In this document: positions 62,728 through 64,000 of the stretch, piece by piece
How the letters are laid out: each line of letters begins with the position of its first letter
How positions within the stretch are numbered: the stretch's first letter is position 1
DNA from: Catenibacterium mitsuokai
Lineage (GTDB): Bacteria; Bacillota_I; Bacilli_A; Erysipelotrichales; Coprobacillaceae
Length of the DNA stretch: 64,000 nucleotides
Assembly: GCF_025148785.1 (NCBI RefSeq)
Contig: NZ_CP102271.1
Location: 1-64,000, forward strand
Reading direction: 5' to 3'
The notes under the pieces: generated by a model
Told to the model about the DNA's origin: nothing
Database searches by the model: none
What the model saw: the letters and a program-made list of their open reading frames with translations, nothing else
Made by a program: the position numbers and the translations under genes

Positions 62728-62930
62728 TTATAAGACTTTTCTCTTATTATTGAGTACTTCTGGTAATAGGTGTCCATTTGTATAGGTTCTTGCATCTACA
62801 CCAAGTCTTCTAAACTTACTGAATAACTTAGCTTCTTTGCGATACAGATAAGAACAGAAGGAGTCGTATCTGTTTGAGCTGCAATACAAGTTGTTGAGTA
62901 GTTTTCAATCATATGTATCGCAAGAAATCT
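62728..62930 (-). pseudogene. Decayed fragment of a third RpiR-family regulator
   Basis: On the minus strand, FLAIHMIENYSTTCIAAQTD followed by TTPSVLICIAKKLSY reads like an RpiR HTH. In a shifted frame, KLFSKFRRLGVDARTYTNGH followed by LLPEVLNN reads like an SIS-domain segment, ending at a TAA at 62728. Most of the gene is missing between and after these pieces. The fragment lies between the GH1 terminator and an aminopeptidase gene. Homology is judged from visible motifs only. Confidence 0.5.
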
Positions 62931-62938
62931 TGATTTTA

Positions 62939-62944
62939 TATATA
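62939..62944 (+). promoter_or_regulatory. Promoter -10 of the aminopeptidase gene
   Basis: TATAAT, 25 bases before the ATG, following an AT-rich stretch. The -35 is weak. Confidence 0.4.
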
Positions 62945-62968
62945 ATGATTATCGGAGGTTGATTTTAC

Positions 62969-63961
62969 ATGAATATAAATGAAGGAGCAAGAATAGTTGT
63001 GGAAGACTGGCTCCATCTTACAAAAGATAATTTAGTATATTTTGTAACAGATGAAACAAAACTTAAAGAAGCAGATGCCTTCTTAAAAGCATGTAATCAT
63101 ATTGGTGCTAATTGTAAGGTTGTCCAGTTAAAATCACATGAAATACAAAATGGTAAAAGTATAGATGATTTAAAATGGGAAATGGCTAAAGCAGATGCGA
63201 TAGTAGGTGCAACGAATTATTCATTTATTACAACAGATGCTGTGAACTATGCACTTTCACGTGGCGCACAGTTCTTATCCATGCCAATGTCTACAAATAA
63301 TGGTGAATCATTATTTGAACAGGAATTCTTAAAAATGGATCCTGATGAAGCCACAATGCTTGGAATGCCAATGTTCTGGGAATTACGTGATGCGAAAACA
63401 ATACATGTCACGACTAAACGTGGTACAGACCTCACCTTTGATATCACAGATCGTTTTCCAGGTATCTTCCATGGTTCATTATGGGAAGTAGGAAAATGTT
63501 CATCATCCAGCTTTGAAATCTATATACCACCAGTAGAATATCATACAAATGGGACACTTATATTAGATGGATCAATGGGATATATAGGAATAGTGGATAA
63601 ACCTGTAGAAATAAAAATAGAGAATGGTTATATCACTTATATCGAAGATACAGAAGATGGACGTAAACTGAAAGAATACTTAGAATCATTTGATGATTTA
63701 GAAATGTATTGTGCCGCAGAATTTGGAATAGGTTTAAATACAATATCTAAGTGTCGTGGAGCCAGCTATATTGAAGATGAATCAGCTTTTGGCACATTCC
63801 ATATTGGTTTTGGTAGAAATCTTGCCTTAGGAGGCAGTCATAATGCCCGTGGACATTTTGATTTAGTGACACATAATCCAACTATTATTGTAGATGATAA
63901 GGTCATCATGAAAGATGGACATGCCAAGGCTATCCAGCCGATTGAATGGGGAGTATTATAG
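62969..63961 (+). CDS. M29-like aminopeptidase
   Basis: This 330-residue protein resembles M29/thermophilic aminopeptidase-type proteins, though shorter than many (about 400). The C-terminal half has AEFGIGLN, EDESAFGTFHIGFGRN, GGSHNARGHFDLV, with Glu, His and Asp residues in the order of the dinuclear metal site. The N-terminal half has a Rossmann-like region with ADAIVGATNYSFITTDAV. A related family includes the ring-cleaving dioxygenase NicX, so a non-peptidase role is possible. GGAGGT precedes the ATG. Confidence 0.72.
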   Translation: MNINEGARIVVEDWLHLTKDNLVYFVTDETKLKEADAFLKACNHIGANCKVVQLKSHEIQNGKSIDDLKWEMAKADAIVGATNYSFITTDAVNYALSRGAQFLSMPMSTNNGESLFEQEFLKMDPDEATMLGMPMFWELRDAKTIHVTTKRGTDLTFDITDRFPGIFHGSLWEVGKCSSSSFEIYIPPVEYHTNGTLILDGSMGYIGIVDKPVEIKIENGYITYIEDTEDGRKLKEYLESFDDLEMYCAAEFGIGLNTISKCRGASYIEDESAFGTFHIGFGRNLALGGSHNARGHFDLVTHNPTIIVDDKVIMKDGHAKAIQPIEWGVL

Positions 63962-63972
63962 TACTCCTCTTT
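63950..63972 (+). terminator. Terminator after the aminopeptidase gene
   Basis: GGAGTA-TTATAG-TACTCC overlaps the stop codon and is followed by a T-rich run. Confidence 0.7.
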
Positions 63973-64000
63973 TTATTTGTTCAAATATCGTAAAATGTAA

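Overview
The window is an origin-proximal chromosome segment of a low-GC Gram-positive bacterium. It opens at dnaA and runs through dnaN, yaaA, recF, gyrB and gyrA, the classic Bacillota origin order. The AT-rich coding, the short bacterial SRP RNA beside tadA/dnaX/recR, the secG-rnr-smpB-ssrA block, the abundance of PTS genes and the lack of sporulation genes suggest a gut Erysipelotrichia/Coprobacillaceae-type Firmicute. That assignment is inference from gene content only.

Layout. 1-8.5 kb: replication initiation and gyrase operon, with DnaA-box-like sites between dnaA and dnaN. 8.5-10.3 kb: an IS200/IS605 element with a decayed tnpA and an apparently intact RNA-guided nuclease gene tnpB. 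10.4-20.9 kb: housekeeping genes (AEC transporter, serS, SRP RNA, tadA, Bax-inhibitor-like protein, dnaX, ybaB, recR, tmk, holB, ricT, trmN6-like, rsmI). This stretch has two perfect 16-bp parS sites, one inside holB and one forming the core of the rsmI terminator. 21-26.3 kb: acetyltransferase, DUF1146, MreB/Mbl, HAD phosphatase, small membrane proteins and an NfeD/SPFH pair. 26.3-28.2 kb: an IS1182-type element.

28.2-35.6 kb is a lactose/galactose cluster: a divergent lacR, then lacF-lacE-lacG, a HAD phosphatase, galK and galE. The promoter has a near-consensus catabolite (cre) site on its -10 and phased TGTTT repeats upstream. No tagatose-6-phosphate genes and no galT are present. This raises the possibility that the HAD enzyme dephosphorylates galactose-6-phosphate to feed galK. 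35.6-40.8 kb is a minus-strand xanthine-dehydrogenase-type molybdenum hydroxylase operon with a MocA-like nucleotidyltransferase and a BtuF/MolA-type binding lipoprotein. 40.8-45.8 kb holds a metallophosphoesterase with an unknown partner, a polysaccharide deacetylase, a PadR/membrane-protein pair and a small lipoprotein.

45.8-47.6 kb is a small accessory island. It contains a type I toxin-antitoxin locus (38-residue holin-like toxin, convergent small RNA, shared terminator, direct repeats), an IS21 remnant and a stand-alone HipA-like kinase. It abuts tmRNA (ssrA), smpB, rnr and secG (47.7-51 kb). 51-52.8 kb is a TagO/WecA-type glycosyltransferase with an extra C-terminal domain. 53-58.2 kb has a MupG-like gene and an alpha-glucoside PTS operon (IIBC, unknown four-helix protein, GH4 6-phospho-alpha-glucosidase, IIA). 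58.3-62.7 kb has two tandem RpiR regulators, the second split by an IS1595-family insertion with a perfect 8-bp target duplication, then a GH1 6-phospho-beta-glucosidase. The window ends with a third, decayed RpiR fragment and an M29-like aminopeptidase.

Taken together, conserved origin-region operons are interleaved with sugar-PTS cassettes, each with its own regulator, and with three insertion sequences at different stages of decay. The observations most worth follow-up are the par-like type I toxin-antitoxin locus, the parS site built into a terminator, the lactose pathway with its HAD step, the TnpB left behind by a dead TnpA, and the unidentified folded leader upstream of the alpha-glucoside PTS.
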